A stretch of DNA of 64,000 nucleotides from Dictyobacter arantiisoli (GCF_008326305.1 NZ_BIXY01000016.1:1-64000); one strand, 5' to 3'; positions 18,746 through 28,393 are shown, counted from the first letter of the stretch. The notes: generated by a model from the sequence alone, not told the origin. Program-made: numbers and translations.

Positions 18746-19423
18746 ATGCCAAAAGTCAGAAAAAGAACCTACCGCTCAAAATCTACCCGCAGAAAGAAAA
18801 AGATTATTTTACCATCTCTGTTTCATCTCCTCGTCGGCATAGGCACAGGCATTATTATTTGTATCAGTATTGGCAGTGTGCTTCTCTCAACGGCGAAGAT
18901 CCAGCTCTCATTTGTGTCCCCTGTACCAACCTCCTCCACCTATGTTCTTCAGGGCCCACCAACTATCGACGCAGACTTTATGAATTCTGTCCTCGAACAT
19001 TATCACTCGCCAGCCCATGGAAAGGGACAGGCTCTCTATAGCCTTGGTGTGAAATATAAGATAGATCCAGCTTATGCACTGGCATTTTTTATGGAAGAGA
19101 GTAATCTGGGAACACAGGGAGTTGCGGCAGTGACTCATTCTCTTGGCAATATTCGCGCCACCAGCGGTTATGCGCAATATAATGGATACCGTAAATATGC
19201 AAGTTGGGAAGATGGCTTTGAGGATTGGTATAAGCTGATCTCACAACAATATATCAACGCCTGGGGATTATATACCGTGGATCAAATTATCCCGGTCTAT
19301 GCTCCCAATCAAGATAATAATAATGAAAAGCAATATATTGCTGCGGTAAAAACCTTTGTCGATCATTGGCGAGCCGGGCAGATAGAAATTCCGTATGAAG
19401 AAAAGGGATCAAACCGGCTGTAA
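18746..19423 (+). CDS. Membrane-anchored glucosaminidase-family cell wall hydrolase
   Basis: A 225-residue protein with a highly basic N-terminus (about 20 residues), a membrane anchor (about 25-50) and a lysozyme-like glucosaminidase domain (about 75-215). The catalytic glutamate is probably in FMEESNLG (115-122), E117 or E118, followed by SLGNIRAT and YASWEDGFEDWYKLI, both typical of the bacterial endo-beta-N-acetylglucosaminidase family. It would cut cell-wall glycan on the outer face of the membrane. AGGAAAG precedes the ATG. The stop codon lies in the loop of the downstream terminator. Confidence 0.85.
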   Translation: MPKVRKRTYRSKSTRRKKKIILPSLFHLLVGIGTGIIICISIGSVLLSTAKIQLSFVSPVPTSSTYVLQGPPTIDADFMNSVLEHYHSPAHGKGQALYSLGVKYKIDPAYALAFFMEESNLGTQGVAAVTHSLGNIRATSGYAQYNGYRKYASWEDGFEDWYKLISQQYINAWGLYTVDQIIPVYAPNQDNNNEKQYIAAVKTFVDHWRAGQIEIPYEEKGSNRL

Positions 19424-19442
19424 GTCCGGCTTGATCCCTTTC
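19401..19442 (+). terminator. Terminator hairpin containing the stop codon of the upstream gene
   Basis: A 16-bp stem with one G-U type mismatch (AAAGGGATCAA... with ...TTGATCCCTTT). The TAA of the upstream gene (19421-19423) lies in the loop. The opposite gene ends at 19453, so the hairpin serves a convergent pair. Confidence 0.75.
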
Positions 19443-19452
19443 GGAAACAGAG

Positions 19453-20328
19453 CTAGCGCAAAGAGGTAATATCCCCACATGCAAACGGATCATTAGCAGC
19501 CTGTGACTTTGTATCAGCTGCGCCCAGGTGGATATTCACATACCAACCATTGCGTGGTATTGCATTCACACCAGGAATAATCGTCGTAGAAGTTCCATCA
19601 CCTGAAGCATTGGCAGTGATGGTCTTCAAATCATACTTGATTGGTCCCTGGCTGGCACAACTTCCACTGTGCACATGAGCCATGTGCTTTGAATTGGGAA
19701 CTAATCCCTTCAGGGTAAGAGCAACCGTTAATTGATTGTTGCTGGCAGTCAATTGAGCGGTACCCGTGACGGACTGATTGGGCGCAAACGAGTTTATTAG
19801 CGTCGCTTGAACGCTCTGAGCAGTTTTGGTAGACGTTGTCGGATTGAAGATATTGGCACAAGTAATTGCCATGGATTGATCAACGGTGTTCATAGCTGGC
19901 CCATTACTTACATCAACGTACCAACCAGTCTCTGGAATGCCATCGGTGACACCTTTGACTTTACTAACCACATCAGCAAAACCAATTTCGGTAGCCTTCA
20001 CTGGTGACAAATTATAAACGACTTTGCCGTTATTCTTACAACTCCCCGAGCTAATATGTGCCGGATGATCACTCTTTGGCGTTAAGCCAGTTAAGGCCAT
20101 GTGTACCGTCAAGGCATGAGAAGTATGATCCCACATGAGTTCCACAGTACCTGATGGGCTATGTCGAATGATAGCACTAGCCGAGTTCACAGTAGAGCTG
20201 GTAGGCGTCGCCGCCAATCCCGAGTTTGCAGAATTTCCCGAATCACATGCAGAGAGAAGCAATAACGCTGCTCCTAACAGCAGGGTAAAATGAATAAATT
20301 TGTGCTTGACAAAGTATCTTGTAAGCAT
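19453..20328 (-). CDS. Secreted lipoprotein with two CHRD-like repeats
   Basis: A 291-residue lipoprotein of unknown function. The signal peptide ends in the lipobox LLSAC, so the mature protein starts at Cys and is anchored to the outer leaflet. Two related domains follow, each with the pattern LTVxMALTGLxPxSxHPAHISSGSC and a matching second half (LTVALTLKGLVPNSKHMAHVHSGSC shortened here), resembling CHRD or cupredoxin-adjacent folds; the conserved His and Cys could bind metal or form a disulfide. The start is the ATG preceded by AAAGGAG; a longer frame to 20361 has no SD. It has a near-consensus promoter at 20366-20394. Confidence 0.78.
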   Translation of the reverse strand: MLTRYFVKHKFIHFTLLLGAALLLLSACDSGNSANSGLAATPTSSTVNSASAIIRHSPSGTVELMWDHTSHALTVHMALTGLTPKSDHPAHISSGSCKNNGKVVYNLSPVKATEIGFADVVSKVKGVTDGIPETGWYVDVSNGPAMNTVDQSMAITCANIFNPTTSTKTAQSVQATLINSFAPNQSVTGTAQLTASNNQLTVALTLKGLVPNSKHMAHVHSGSCASQGPIKYDLKTITANASGDGTSTTIIPGVNAIPRNGWYVNIHLGAADTKSQAANDPFACGDITSLR

Positions 20329-20365
20329 ATCGACTCCTTTCTCATATTTATATCCCCACACTTCT

Positions 20366-20394
20366 ATTATAATGCTATGCCTTTATACTGGCAA
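20366..20394 (-). promoter_or_regulatory. Promoter of the CHRD-like lipoprotein gene
   Basis: Minus-strand TTGCCA (20389-20394) and TATAAT (20366-20371) with 17-nt spacing, 38 nt upstream of the start codon. The remaining sequence to 20792 holds no gene I can support. Confidence 0.8.
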
Positions 20395-20792
20395 ATTTAA
20401 CAGTGTAAATATGAATACACATTTATCTAAAATAGATATAAAAGGACTAGCTGTATCTGTTAAATAGCTTGCTTCTCACACTGGAATTTTGCTGTGGTTC
20501 TACATTCACAATTATGACAATTTATTCATCTACAAAAAACAAATTCATACAGGCAACAGAAGTACTAGCGATCCCATTTCTATTCAAGTTTTTTTGGAGA
20601 GGAATGGCTAAAATCGTAAGTGCCAGAGCCAGAGTCAGAGTATGTAAACAGGATTGCTGGGAGGGAAAACTGATTGACCAGACGCGATGAAACATGTATC
20701 ATAGAAGCACATAACAGATAAAGAATTTTGTAGTGAAGATCCCCGGTATGTCTCAATCTTCTATCCACGCGCCGAAAGAGTAAACAAAGAAC

Positions 20793-22007
20793 ATGAAGCA
20801 AACTTTCTGGAATACACTCAAACGACCAATTATAGGACTGGCCCCAATGGATGGCGTTACAGATGCCCCATGCCGCACAATGCATGGCATCCATGGGCGG
20901 CCAGACATTGTCATGACCGAGTTCACTAATGTTGAGGGATTGTGGCGCGGGAGCAATCGCATTTTTCGTGATTTTCTCTACACACCTGCCGAGCGTCCTG
21001 TCGTGGCCCAAATTTTTGGTTGCCAGCCTGAATACTTTTATAAGGCAGCACACATTGTCTGTGAGTTAGGCTTTGATGGGCTTGATATCAATATGGGCTG
21101 TCCCGCCAGTAGCGTTGCCAGTAAAGGCGGTGGAGCTGCCCTAATTCGTCTTCCTGAAACGGCAAAGGCAATCATCCGTGCGACCCAGCAGGGAGTACGT
21201 GATTGGGCCAATGGACAAACATTGGAAGATTTAGAACTCGATCCTATCCGGATTCAGCAGATTCGCCAGATGAATGAGGATCGCGCACAAATCTGGGGTG
21301 ATCCCCTTAAGTACGAGCGTCGTTTAATCCCCGTTTCAGTAAAAACCAGACTCGGCTATGACTCGATTGTTGTCACCGATTGGATGAAGGAATTGCTGGA
21401 ACTTGAACCCGCGGTCATCTCCTTACATGGGAGAACACTGATGCAGCACTATAAAGGTGAGGCCAACTGGGATGCGATAGCGGCCGCGGCAGAGATTGTC
21501 CATCAAACCGACACGCTCATTTTGGGGAATGGAGATATCCAATCACTCTACCAGGCAGCCGAACGCATTCGTACAACGGGTGTCGATGGGGTACTGATCG
21601 GTCGGGCAACCTTTGGAAATCCCTGGATTTTCAACAATAAAGAACGCCTCCATCAATTATTTGCCGCCGGGACAAACATTACACCCAAAGATTTACCCGA
21701 TGTCATGCCATCCCGTGAAGAACGTCTGGTAATGGCGCGTGAACATGCCCGTATCCATGCAAAGATGAAGGGGCAGGAGCATTATGTCGAGATGCGTAAG
21801 CATATGGGTTGGTATCTAGGACACTTCGCGGGCGCCAAACAAGTACGCAATGAATTGGTCCGCATCAATAGCCTGGCAGAAGTCGAAGAGATTATTCAGA
21901 GTGCCCTGGATCATCCAGAGCTAACAGCTGATGATAGGCATGCCAAAGAACTTATGCCACTTGAGATGCCACGCAATCCCGAACTTGATCGCAGTTGTGC
22001 TGTCTAG
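20793..22007 (+). CDS. dus: tRNA-dihydrouridine synthase
   Basis: FMN enzyme that reduces specific uridines to dihydrouridine in tRNA D-loops (404 aa). The TIM barrel starts with the FMN motif GLAPMDGVTD (15-24); the catalytic cysteine is C103 in NMGCPA, followed by SKGGGAALI. NADPH/FMN motifs SVKTRLGY, SLHGRT, GNGDI and GVLIGRATFGNPWIF are present in order. Compared with common Dus proteins it has an insertion of about 35 residues around 145-180 (rich in Asp, Gln and Arg), seen in some DusB-like members. Which uridine it modifies cannot be told. The SD is weak. A family B repeat follows. Confidence 0.93.
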   Translation: MKQTFWNTLKRPIIGLAPMDGVTDAPCRTMHGIHGRPDIVMTEFTNVEGLWRGSNRIFRDFLYTPAERPVVAQIFGCQPEYFYKAAHIVCELGFDGLDINMGCPASSVASKGGGAALIRLPETAKAIIRATQQGVRDWANGQTLEDLELDPIRIQQIRQMNEDRAQIWGDPLKYERRLIPVSVKTRLGYDSIVVTDWMKELLELEPAVISLHGRTLMQHYKGEANWDAIAAAAEIVHQTDTLILGNGDIQSLYQAAERIRTTGVDGVLIGRATFGNPWIFNNKERLHQLFAAGTNITPKDLPDVMPSREERLVMAREHARIHAKMKGQEHYVEMRKHMGWYLGHFAGAKQVRNELVRINSLAEVEEIIQSALDHPELTADDRHAKELMPLEMPRNPELDRSCAV

Positions 22008-22039
22008 CTCCCAACCAATTGTAATCACATATAGAGTGT

Positions 22040-22125
22040 CAGCCCCCCAATACCAGCGGGATCTTGCTGCTCCCTGGCTGGCAGGCGTGTGCGCGCCTGC
22101 GCCCTTTTTATTGTGTGATGTAAAT
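22040..22125 (+). repeat. Repeat family B, copy 2 (terminator-like)
   Basis: Second copy of the element at 16869-16955, again just downstream of a plus-strand gene. The hairpin GGCAGGCG...CGCGCCTGC is followed by CTTTTTA. The stem sequence differs between copies while pairing is kept, which supports selection for the hairpin. Confidence 0.65.
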
Positions 22126-22387
22126 GGGAACCCAACGCTTAGCTGGATATCATCCCCAAAAAAGAAGAGGGAGAGCATTCATACTAGAGATGAACACTCC
22201 CCCTCTTCTGCAGGCTACTACTTTTCACTATCTGGACATAGCACACAAAATTTTTGTGAACAGAGTGGGAAATACGTAGAGCTAGATTCAAGAAAAGTAC
22301 TGGACATATCCCAAAGGATTCGCCGTCTTTGGAGAAGGGATATGTATTTGCTGCTTGTATGCCAGATAAGTGTATGCCTGAACGTAG

Positions 22388-22588
22388 TTAGACCAGAACG
22401 CCGTCGATCTCGCCAACTAATTTCTGAATGGCGCGTAAACGCTGTTCAGCGATCTCAACATTCTCCAAAGCCTGCGCTAAAATACGTGCTTCGAGCGATG
22501 GATACGTTTCAACTATCTCGGGATCAATAGAACTGCCGAGCAGTTCTAGAGCACGACTCAAGTTGTTTTCCAAGGTTCCAATTGCCAT
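22388..22588 (-). CDS. Small helical protein of unknown function
   Basis: A 66-residue acidic protein, predicted all-helical, with Leu/Ile/Ala spaced as in a short coiled coil (ENNLSRALELLGS and EARILAQALENVEIAEQRL). No family recognised. It is credible because GGAGAGG lies nine bases before the ATG and its composition is protein-like. An overlapping plus-strand frame (21931-22530) is judged spurious. The 816 nt between this gene and the next plus-strand gene show no convincing gene. Confidence 0.5.
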   Translation of the reverse strand: MAIGTLENNLSRALELLGSSIDPEIVETYPSLEARILAQALENVEIAEQRLRAIQKLVGEIDGVLV

Positions 22589-23404
22589 TGCTTGTTACCT
22601 CTCCAAAGCATAGAATTCAGATGTTACCAATGGGACAATTTATGTAGCCATGTCTCACCAGGAACAAACTCGCTCTCCGTATTACCTTCTACTACGTAAG
22701 CACATGCTCATTGGTTACACCCATGAGCACCTGCTTCAATTTGTCCTCTGTATCTACGTTTATATTACACCAGACGCAAACAGAGGTGCAATCGGGGGCT
22801 ATCCCCTCAGATGAGACAAACTAAGTCTATTACAGAATTACTACACATTCCATCAATCTACATATGCCTGGACATTTTCTTATCTACTTACTGTCACGAT
22901 TTTCTTTGCTTGTTTGTATTCTGCGAATCTTGTTCTCCGTCAGCATAATACCAGGGTTTTCTCAACAATACAACAAAGAGGTACCTCTGTGCATACGTTT
23001 CTGCTCAAATTGTTATCACCGTCCTCCTCATCTTCCATTCCTATGATACTGTTGAGTAGAACCACACTCTCTCTATACCTTCTATCATACCAAAACTATT
23101 GCATTTATGGATACCTATGCAAAAAAGAGAGGATACTGGCACTGCCAGGTTTGAAGCGGGCAAGAACAGATACACGTATACAAAGAGACAGCACCTGGAT
23201 GGTTTAGACTGCCATTTAAGCCCACAAACAGGCACCTTTCAGGCACGATGGGAGTATAAAATATACTCTTGCTTGCTTGTAAAAGTTTTACATGTCCGAC
23301 AGTTCTACCAATAACCTTGCTGACCACATTCTGATACGCTGCTGAACGGAAAGCTCTTGTTTTTGATAAGAGCGGGTTAAGAGATACGTAAAGGAAGGAA
23401 AGAT

Positions 23405-24100
23405 ATGCAAGATAAATATACAAACCACCATGCAGAGACCATTGTCAACGCCCCTGTTCATCAGGTCTATACATTGTTTACTCACTTCAACGACTTCCCC
23501 AAATTCATGAGTTTTGTCAAAGAAGTGACCTACCACGATGACAAATCCAGCCACTGGGTGGCCGATGTTGTAGGACGTCATGAGTGGGATGCCGTCAACG
23601 AAAAATTTATCCCTGATCGGCAGATTGGCTGGCGTTCAACCAGTGGGTTAAAAAACTTTGGGACAGTTACTTTTACATCTACTTCCCCTGAACAAACCAA
23701 AGTGGATGTATCTGTCAGCTATGATCCTCCTGCAGGAATCCTGGGTGTTGCTGGCGAAAAATTGGGCGCAGGAAATCGTTTCCTACAGGCCTTACAACAC
23801 GATCTCTCACATTTTGCCCAGATGGTAGCTCAGGCTCCAGTGGGCTCACTTGATCCCACTTCATCCCACTATCTGTTCCATACTGACAGTGCCGCTGCCA
23901 AAGGACAAACCACTACCAGACAAAATGCAAGTATGCAGAGCGATCCACACTTCAACCGTACCACTACCGGAATGCCACTGATGGATAAAGATATTACAGG
24001 CACCACAAACGAGCGCCTGGCAGAAGACATTGACTCTGGATCAGTACCAGCAGAGACATCATCCATTACACCAGAAAGAGACACACCTTACGAACGATAA
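23405..24100 (+). CDS. SRPBCC (START/polyketide cyclase-like) family protein
   Basis: A 231-residue protein whose first 145 residues form an SRPBCC domain, a deep hydrophobic pocket fold that binds small ligands. Typical elements: HHAETIVNAPVHQVYTLF (8-25), FPKFMSFVKEV, HWVADVVGRHEWDA and the C-terminal helix FLQALQHDLSHFAQMV. This subgroup is usually annotated as cyclase/dehydrase and often accompanies stress proteins. The last 85 residues are polar and low in complexity. The ATG is preceded by AAGGAAGGAAAG. Ligand unknown. A terminator follows. Confidence 0.82.
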   Translation: MQDKYTNHHAETIVNAPVHQVYTLFTHFNDFPKFMSFVKEVTYHDDKSSHWVADVVGRHEWDAVNEKFIPDRQIGWRSTSGLKNFGTVTFTSTSPEQTKVDVSVSYDPPAGILGVAGEKLGAGNRFLQALQHDLSHFAQMVAQAPVGSLDPTSSHYLFHTDSAAAKGQTTTRQNASMQSDPHFNRTTTGMPLMDKDITGTTNERLAEDIDSGSVPAETSSITPERDTPYER

Positions 24101-24123
24101 AGCTTCAATTAACCCAGAAAAGA

Positions 24124-24160
24124 AGAGCAGATGCTTCGTATTCTAGCATCTGCTCTTTCA
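24124..24160 (+). terminator. Terminator of the SRPBCC gene
   Basis: A 12-bp perfect stem (24124-24135 with 24145-24156), 9-nt loop, then TTT; 23 nt past the stop. Confidence 0.75.
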
Positions 24161-24245
24161 CTATGCATGGTTCCATAAAGGATAAACGTCGCTATGATGA
24201 GAAAAAGAAAAAAGCAGAAGGTACAAGAGAAGGATTTAGAAGGTC

Positions 24246-24380
24246 ATGCCTCAGGTCACCAAGCGGCACGATCCCCAGGCGGAAATGATGAAGGAAAATG
24301 CCGACCCTCTACAGGTACTCACCTACTTTCAAGAGAACTACGACAAGACCGTTCAAAACGATAGCGACACGACAAATTGA
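24246..24380 (+). CDS. Possible 44-aa protein
   Basis: An ATG-to-TGA frame encoding a charged 44-residue peptide, starting MPQVTKRHDPQAEMM and ending NDSDTTN. Codon third positions are rich in G/C as in the neighbouring genes, which is the main support. GAAGG lies only two bases from the ATG, a poor spacing. A second frame (24194-24364, 56 aa, very basic start) overlaps it. No family recognised. Confidence 0.25.
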   Translation: MPQVTKRHDPQAEMMKENADPLQVLTYFQENYDKTVQNDSDTTN

Positions 24381-24457
24381 ATGCACAAAAAAACGCTGTA
24401 AATATATATATACGTGCATTTAACAACATATCTCACAGCATTTTTGCTACAGCCCCC

Positions 24458-24486
24458 TTGACATATCAAAAATGAGATGGTATCTT
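24458..24486 (+). promoter_or_regulatory. Strong promoter of the candidate RNA gene
   Basis: TTGACA (24458-24463) and TATCTT (24481-24486) separated by exactly 17 nt. No plus-strand protein gene follows before 28394, so its product is most likely the structured RNA next to it. Confidence 0.75.
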
Positions 24487-24492
24487 CTAATT

Positions 24493-24920
24493 ATTCCAAA
24501 GTAGTAACGGAATATTCCAGGGAACAAAAGACCCTGGCACAAGGCAGCGGCCTTGCATAAGTAACCCGAAAGGAGATCTTATGATAAACATAGGTTTGAT
24601 AAGAACTATGAAGAAACCAATCCGCTTGCTAGGGGTTGTATTCCAGATTGACTAAGAGTGCCCGTAAATGCGGGTTTACCGAGCCTCTGAGCTTCTAACA
24701 CTACCATAATAAGCCAGACTTTCTTTTTATCGGTCTGTACCAGTCATGACGCACTATAGACGTCAGGATGTGTCAGAGGTACACAGAGGATATACGCAAA
24801 ACTATTGCGATGTACTGTAAAAGTTAGTGCTCGGTTGACTTAAACACGCGGGAGTTGTGAAGAATAAAAGAGACACAGACGGGCTGGATAGCCGTGATTA
24901 TCCAGCCCTCTTCTTTTGCC
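24493..24920 (+). ncRNA. Candidate structured non-coding RNA, about 430 nt
   Basis: The region between the promoter at 24458-24486 and the terminator at 24881-24926 contains no plausible reading frame but many perfect local hairpins: CCAGGG/CCCTGG (24517-24537), CAAGGC/GCCTTG (24540-24555), TCTTAT/ATAAGA (about 24577-24604), GCCCG/CGGGT around 24660-24674, CAGAC/GTCTG (about 24715-24736) and TGACG/CGTCA (about 24747-24765). It lacks the RNase P core GAGGAAAGTCC, the tmRNA tRNA-like ends and the SRP GGAA tetraloop domain, so it is none of the common housekeeping RNAs. The minus-strand lepA gene ends only 75 nt beyond. The hairpin count was made by eye, not by folding. Confidence 0.55.
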
Positions 24921-24926
24921 TTTTTT
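24881..24926 (+). terminator. Terminator of the candidate RNA gene
   Basis: A perfect 10-bp stem (24881-24890 with 24899-24908), 8-nt loop, then a T-rich tract ending in TTTTTT. The T run is on the plus strand, so it does not belong to lepA. Confidence 0.85.
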
Positions 24927-24994
24927 ATGAATTTCGCACCCGAGGTGCTCAAAAGGGCACTGACACGCCTGACTACAAGAAGGAATGAATTGCA

Positions 24995-26803
24995 CTATTC
25001 TTTGCCCAGGGATAGAACTGCCATGAAGGCTTCCTGAGGGATCTCTACACTACCAACCATCTTCATACGCTTCTTACCTTCTTTTTGTTTTTCCAGCAAT
25101 TTGCGCTTACGACTGATGTCACCACCATAACACTTAGCGAGTACATCTTTACGCATGGCTTTTACCGACTCACGCGCAATGACGCGGGAACCAATAGCAG
25201 CCTGAATAGGCACTTCAAATAATTGACGTGGAATCAGGGTGCGTAGCTTTTCCACAAAAGCGCGGCCCTGATAATAAGCTCGCTCGCGATGTAAAATAAG
25301 AGAAAGAGCATCCACTGGTACAGTATTGACCAGAATGTCCATTTTCACCAGATCTGAGGATCGGTAAGAGCCAAAATTATAATCCAGCGAGGCATACCCC
25401 TGTGTACGGGACTTCAACTGATCATAAAAATCAATAATCAATTCAGCCAGTGGGATCTCATAGCTCATCAGGACGCGCTCGGCCTCAATGTACTTCAGGT
25501 CCTTATATAAGCCACGTTTAGAGGTGACCAGATCCATGATTGTGCCAATATAGCGGGAGGGAGTAAAGATTGAGATGTCCATGTAAGGCTCTTCAATCAA
25601 TTCGATCTCACCAAAATTCGGCATATCCGAGGGATTATTCACCTCGATCACTTCGCCACCTGTTTTGGTGACATGATATTCTACACTGGGTGCAGTGGCG
25701 AGAATATCCAGATTATATTCGCGTTCCAGGCGCTCCTGGATAATCTCCATATGCAGCATGCCTAAGAAACCGCAGCGGAAACCAAATCCCAAAGCGTTTG
25801 ACGTTTCAGGCTCATAGAAGAGGGCAGCATCGTTCAATTTCAAACGGTCCAGAGCCTCACGCAATTCAGGATAGTCATTGCTGTCCACAGGATAGAGTCC
25901 CGCAAAGACCATCGACTTGGCAGGTTGATAACCAGCCAGAGGCTCAATCGTTTCCAATGCGGAGGGCACCGTGACGGTATCACCGACCTGGCAATCTTTG
26001 ACATTCTTAAAGCCAGTCGCGATATAGCCAACTTCGCCGGTCGTCAATTTCTTGATCGAGACCAGACGAGGATGGAAATAGCCCACCTCAAGAATATCAG
26101 CCGAACTACCAGCCGCAATCATAGAGAGACGCTCACCCTCATTGAGTTCCCCATCTACCACACGCACATAGGCAATCACGCCTTTGTAAGCGTCATAGTG
26201 GGAGTCAAAAACCAGGGCACGCAGAGGGCTATCGGTCTTACCCGAAGGGGGCGGCACTTGCTTCACAATAGCTTCCAGAATGTCCTGGGTGCCAATGCCT
26301 TCTTTAGCCGAGGCCAGAATGCACTCATCCTTCGACAGGCCAATAATATCCTCTACCTCTTGCTTGACCCGTTCAGGCTCAGCACTGGGCAGATCAATTT
26401 TATTGATGACCGGAATAATCGAGAGGTCAGCTTCAACTGCCAGATAGAGATTTGCCAGCGTTTGCGCCTCTACCCCCTGGGTAGAGTCGACCACAAGCAA
26501 AGCGCCTTCACAGGCGGCCAGACTACGTGAAACCTCATAGGTAAAGTCTACGTGTCCAGGAGTATCAATAAGATTGAGCTCATAGACTTCACCATCCAGC
26601 GCGGTATAAACCATACGCACAGCCTGGGACTTAATGGTGATACCTTTTTCACGCTCAAGTTCCATCTGGTCCAATGACTGCGCCTGCATATCGCGCTTTG
26701 AAATGGTGCCCGTATATTCTAGCAGGCGATCAGCGAGAGTAGACTTGCCATGGTCAATATGAGCAATGATACAAAAGTTCCTGATATGTGCCAGATCCGT
26801 CAT
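24995..26803 (-). CDS. lepA: Elongation factor 4 (LepA), ribosome back-translocase
   Basis: Translational GTPase (602 aa from the chosen start) that acts on the ribosome during elongation or initiation. G1 AHIDHGKST (14-22), G2/G3 region with DTPGHVDF and G4 NKID are present, then the EF-G-like domains II, III and V and the LepA-specific C-terminal domain ending [23 protein letters not shown] (split here as the family hallmark around 560-585). The start ATG overlaps the mnmA stop as ATGA, with GGAGGG eleven bases upstream, so a longer frame beginning at 26824 is rejected. Probably co-transcribed and co-translated with mnmA. Confidence 0.97.
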   Translation of the reverse strand: MTDLAHIRNFCIIAHIDHGKSTLADRLLEYTGTISKRDMQAQSLDQMELEREKGITIKSQAVRMVYTALDGEVYELNLIDTPGHVDFTYEVSRSLAACEGALLVVDSTQGVEAQTLANLYLAVEADLSIIPVINKIDLPSAEPERVKQEVEDIIGLSKDECILASAKEGIGTQDILEAIVKQVPPPSGKTDSPLRALVFDSHYDAYKGVIAYVRVVDGELNEGERLSMIAAGSSADILEVGYFHPRLVSIKKLTTGEVGYIATGFKNVKDCQVGDTVTVPSALETIEPLAGYQPAKSMVFAGLYPVDSNDYPELREALDRLKLNDAALFYEPETSNALGFGFRCGFLGMLHMEIIQERLEREYNLDILATAPSVEYHVTKTGGEVIEVNNPSDMPNFGEIELIEEPYMDISIFTPSRYIGTIMDLVTSKRGLYKDLKYIEAERVLMSYEIPLAELIIDFYDQLKSRTQGYASLDYNFGSYRSSDLVKMDILVNTVPVDALSLILHRERAYYQGRAFVEKLRTLIPRQLFEVPIQAAIGSRVIARESVKAMRKDVLAKCYGGDISRKRKLLEKQKEGKKRMKMVGSVEIPQEAFMAVLSLGKE

Positions 26804-27978
26804 TCTGTAATAATCCCTCCACACAATACCTCAGCACCATTCTCTCCGCCATAGAACACGGCAGCCTGTCCAGGTGTGATAGCCCGCTGTGGATGTAACA
26901 AGGTAACACGAACACGGTTATCCTCAAGAGGTGTAACCAGTGCAGGCTGCTCGGGAGCCTTATAGCGAACGCGCACCATAGCCTCAAAGGGTTGAGTTGG
27001 TGTTTCGCCACTCAGATAATGCATCTCTTTAACCAGAAACTCAGCCTTTTCCAGAGCCTGAGCCGGCCCCACCACCAGAGAATTATGGTCAGAGTCAATC
27101 TTCAGGACGTGGAGTGGATCGCGGGAGGTAATCCCTAATCCTTTGCGCTGGCCAATCGTATAGTAAGCCAGACCACGATGGCGTCCCAGGGTATTGCCTT
27201 GCTGATCATAAATGGGGCCAGGCTTAGGAATAGAGATCAAAGGGGTGCCTGCAGGGGCTGCGGCACCAACGCCAGCACCGACCAGCGCAGGCTCTTCCTG
27301 TCTGGCGGCGGCGTAGCGATCAATAAAGCCGCGATAATCATTCTGTGCCACAAAACAAATTTCCTGGCTCTCAGCCTTGGTTGCCACGGTCATCCCGCGC
27401 TCTGCGGCCATCGCCCGAACCTCCGTCTTGGTATAACCACCTAACGGGAAGCAGGCATGGGACAGCTGCTGCTGATTAAGCACATGCAACACATAAGACT
27501 GATCTTTATCCGGGTCCACGGCACGACGTAAGCGGCGCATTCCAGTCACCGGATGATCATCGACACGCACATAGTGGCCCGTTGCCAGATAATCCGCATT
27601 CAAGGCCAGAGCACGCTTCAGCAAAACAGTAAAGCGAATATGGCGATTGCAATTCAGACATGGATTGGGTGTGCGCCCTCCTACATAATCTTCATAGAAG
27701 GTATCAACAATCTTTTCTTTAAATTCTTGTTCGACGTTCACCAGATAAAATGGAATATCGAGCATACGTGCAACTCGTCTGGCATCATCAACGGATTCCA
27801 GTGAGCAACATTTGTTTTGCACAACACGCTCTACACCATCATCTTCGGCTTCAATAACGCCAGGTTCTGACCAGAGGCGGAGCATAATACCGATCACCTC
27901 GTGACCTTGTTCTTTGAGGAGTGCGGCGGCGACCGAGCTATCTACGCCGCCGCTCATTGCGACGACAATTCGTGCCAT
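26800..27978 (-). CDS. mnmA: tRNA-specific 2-thiouridylase MnmA
   Basis: ATP-dependent enzyme that puts sulfur on U34 of tRNA-Lys, -Glu and -Gln. The PP-loop SGGVDSS is at 9-15, the two catalytic cysteines are C107 (NPCLNC) and C208 (EICFV), and the D-x-D/K region [11 protein letters not shown] is at 154-164. There is a lineage-specific Ala/Gly/Pro-rich insertion at about 223-250. Length 392 against about 360-370 in most bacteria fits this insertion. It heads a two-gene unit with lepA. The 5' leader holds a possible attenuator hairpin at 28036-28065. Confidence 0.97.
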   Translation of the reverse strand: MARIVVAMSGGVDSSVAAALLKEQGHEVIGIMLRLWSEPGVIEAEDDGVERVVQNKCCSLESVDDARRVARMLDIPFYLVNVEQEFKEKIVDTFYEDYVGGRTPNPCLNCNRHIRFTVLLKRALALNADYLATGHYVRVDDHPVTGMRRLRRAVDPDKDQSYVLHVLNQQQLSHACFPLGGYTKTEVRAMAAERGMTVATKAESQEICFVAQNDYRGFIDRYAAARQEEPALVGAGVGAAAPAGTPLISIPKPGPIYDQQGNTLGRHRGLAYYTIGQRKGLGITSRDPLHVLKIDSDHNSLVVGPAQALEKAEFLVKEMHYLSGETPTQPFEAMVRVRYKAPEQPALVTPLEDNRVRVTLLHPQRAITPGQAAVFYGGENGAEVLCGGIITE

Positions 27979-28035
27979 GATAAAAGTACCTGCTTATTTG
28001 TTACTAGCGTGTCTGGTAGTAATATGTCTATGTAG

Positions 28036-28065
28036 AAAAAAGGACTAGCCTCACGGGGGCTAGCC
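28036..28065 (-). terminator. Terminator-like hairpin in the mnmA leader (possible attenuator)
   Basis: An 8-bp stem (28058-28065 with 28043-28050, one G-U pair), 7-nt loop, then TTTTTT on the minus strand. It lies between the likely promoter at 28129-28157 and the mnmA start, and no minus-strand gene lies upstream, so it would act on the mnmA transcript itself. Confidence 0.5.
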
Positions 28066-28128
28066 TCCTGAATCGTTGCAATACAAATTGGGTAATGAAG
28101 AATGTTTTGAGATTTCTTACCAAGAGTA

Positions 28129-28157
28129 AGAGTAACACAGCCAGGGGGCCTTGTCAA
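28129..28157 (-). promoter_or_regulatory. Possible promoter of mnmA-lepA
   Basis: Minus-strand TTGACA (28152-28157) with a weak -10 TACTCT (28129-28134) at 17-nt spacing. The -10 is poor, so this is tentative. Confidence 0.45.
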
Positions 28158-28188
28158 ATGAGCAATGTTACCCATTGATATCAACCAC

Positions 28189-28217
28189 TCGACTGTATAC
28201 AAGCTTTCGTGTATAAT
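28189..28217 (+). promoter_or_regulatory. Promoter of the tail-anchored protein gene
   Basis: TCGACT (28189-28194) and TATAAT (28212-28217) with 17-nt spacing. It leaves an untranslated leader of about 170 nt before 28394, divergent from the mnmA promoter. Confidence 0.6.
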
Positions 28218-28393
28218 TGATAACAATGTGCTAGTAAACGCGAGGTGTTGCAGGTGCTAGAAGGCCGTAAAAAGGCATGAGAGCGCGTCTGAACTATGAG
28301 ACATAGCGTTACTTATAGCTATCAAGAACCACAACAGCTCGAAAAGCCAATCTTCTTAAAATAGGTGATCGGGCAAGGGAGTAATAAGCCACT

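Noticed and set aside
20580-21053. 157-aa minus-strand ORF over the dus 5' end
   Set aside because: No SD, no family, and it lies opposite the well-supported dus gene.
21931-22530. 199-aa plus-strand ORF
   Set aside because: It crosses the end of dus, a terminator repeat and the SD-supported small gene on the other strand; low-complexity basic translation without any motif.
22600-23404. Several plus-strand ORFs of 60-97 aa
   Set aside because: No SD sequences, no known motifs, overlapping frames and AT-rich composition; judged chance.
24493-24920. RNase P RNA, tmRNA or SRP RNA
   Set aside because: None of the universal core motifs of these RNAs could be found on either strand of the region.
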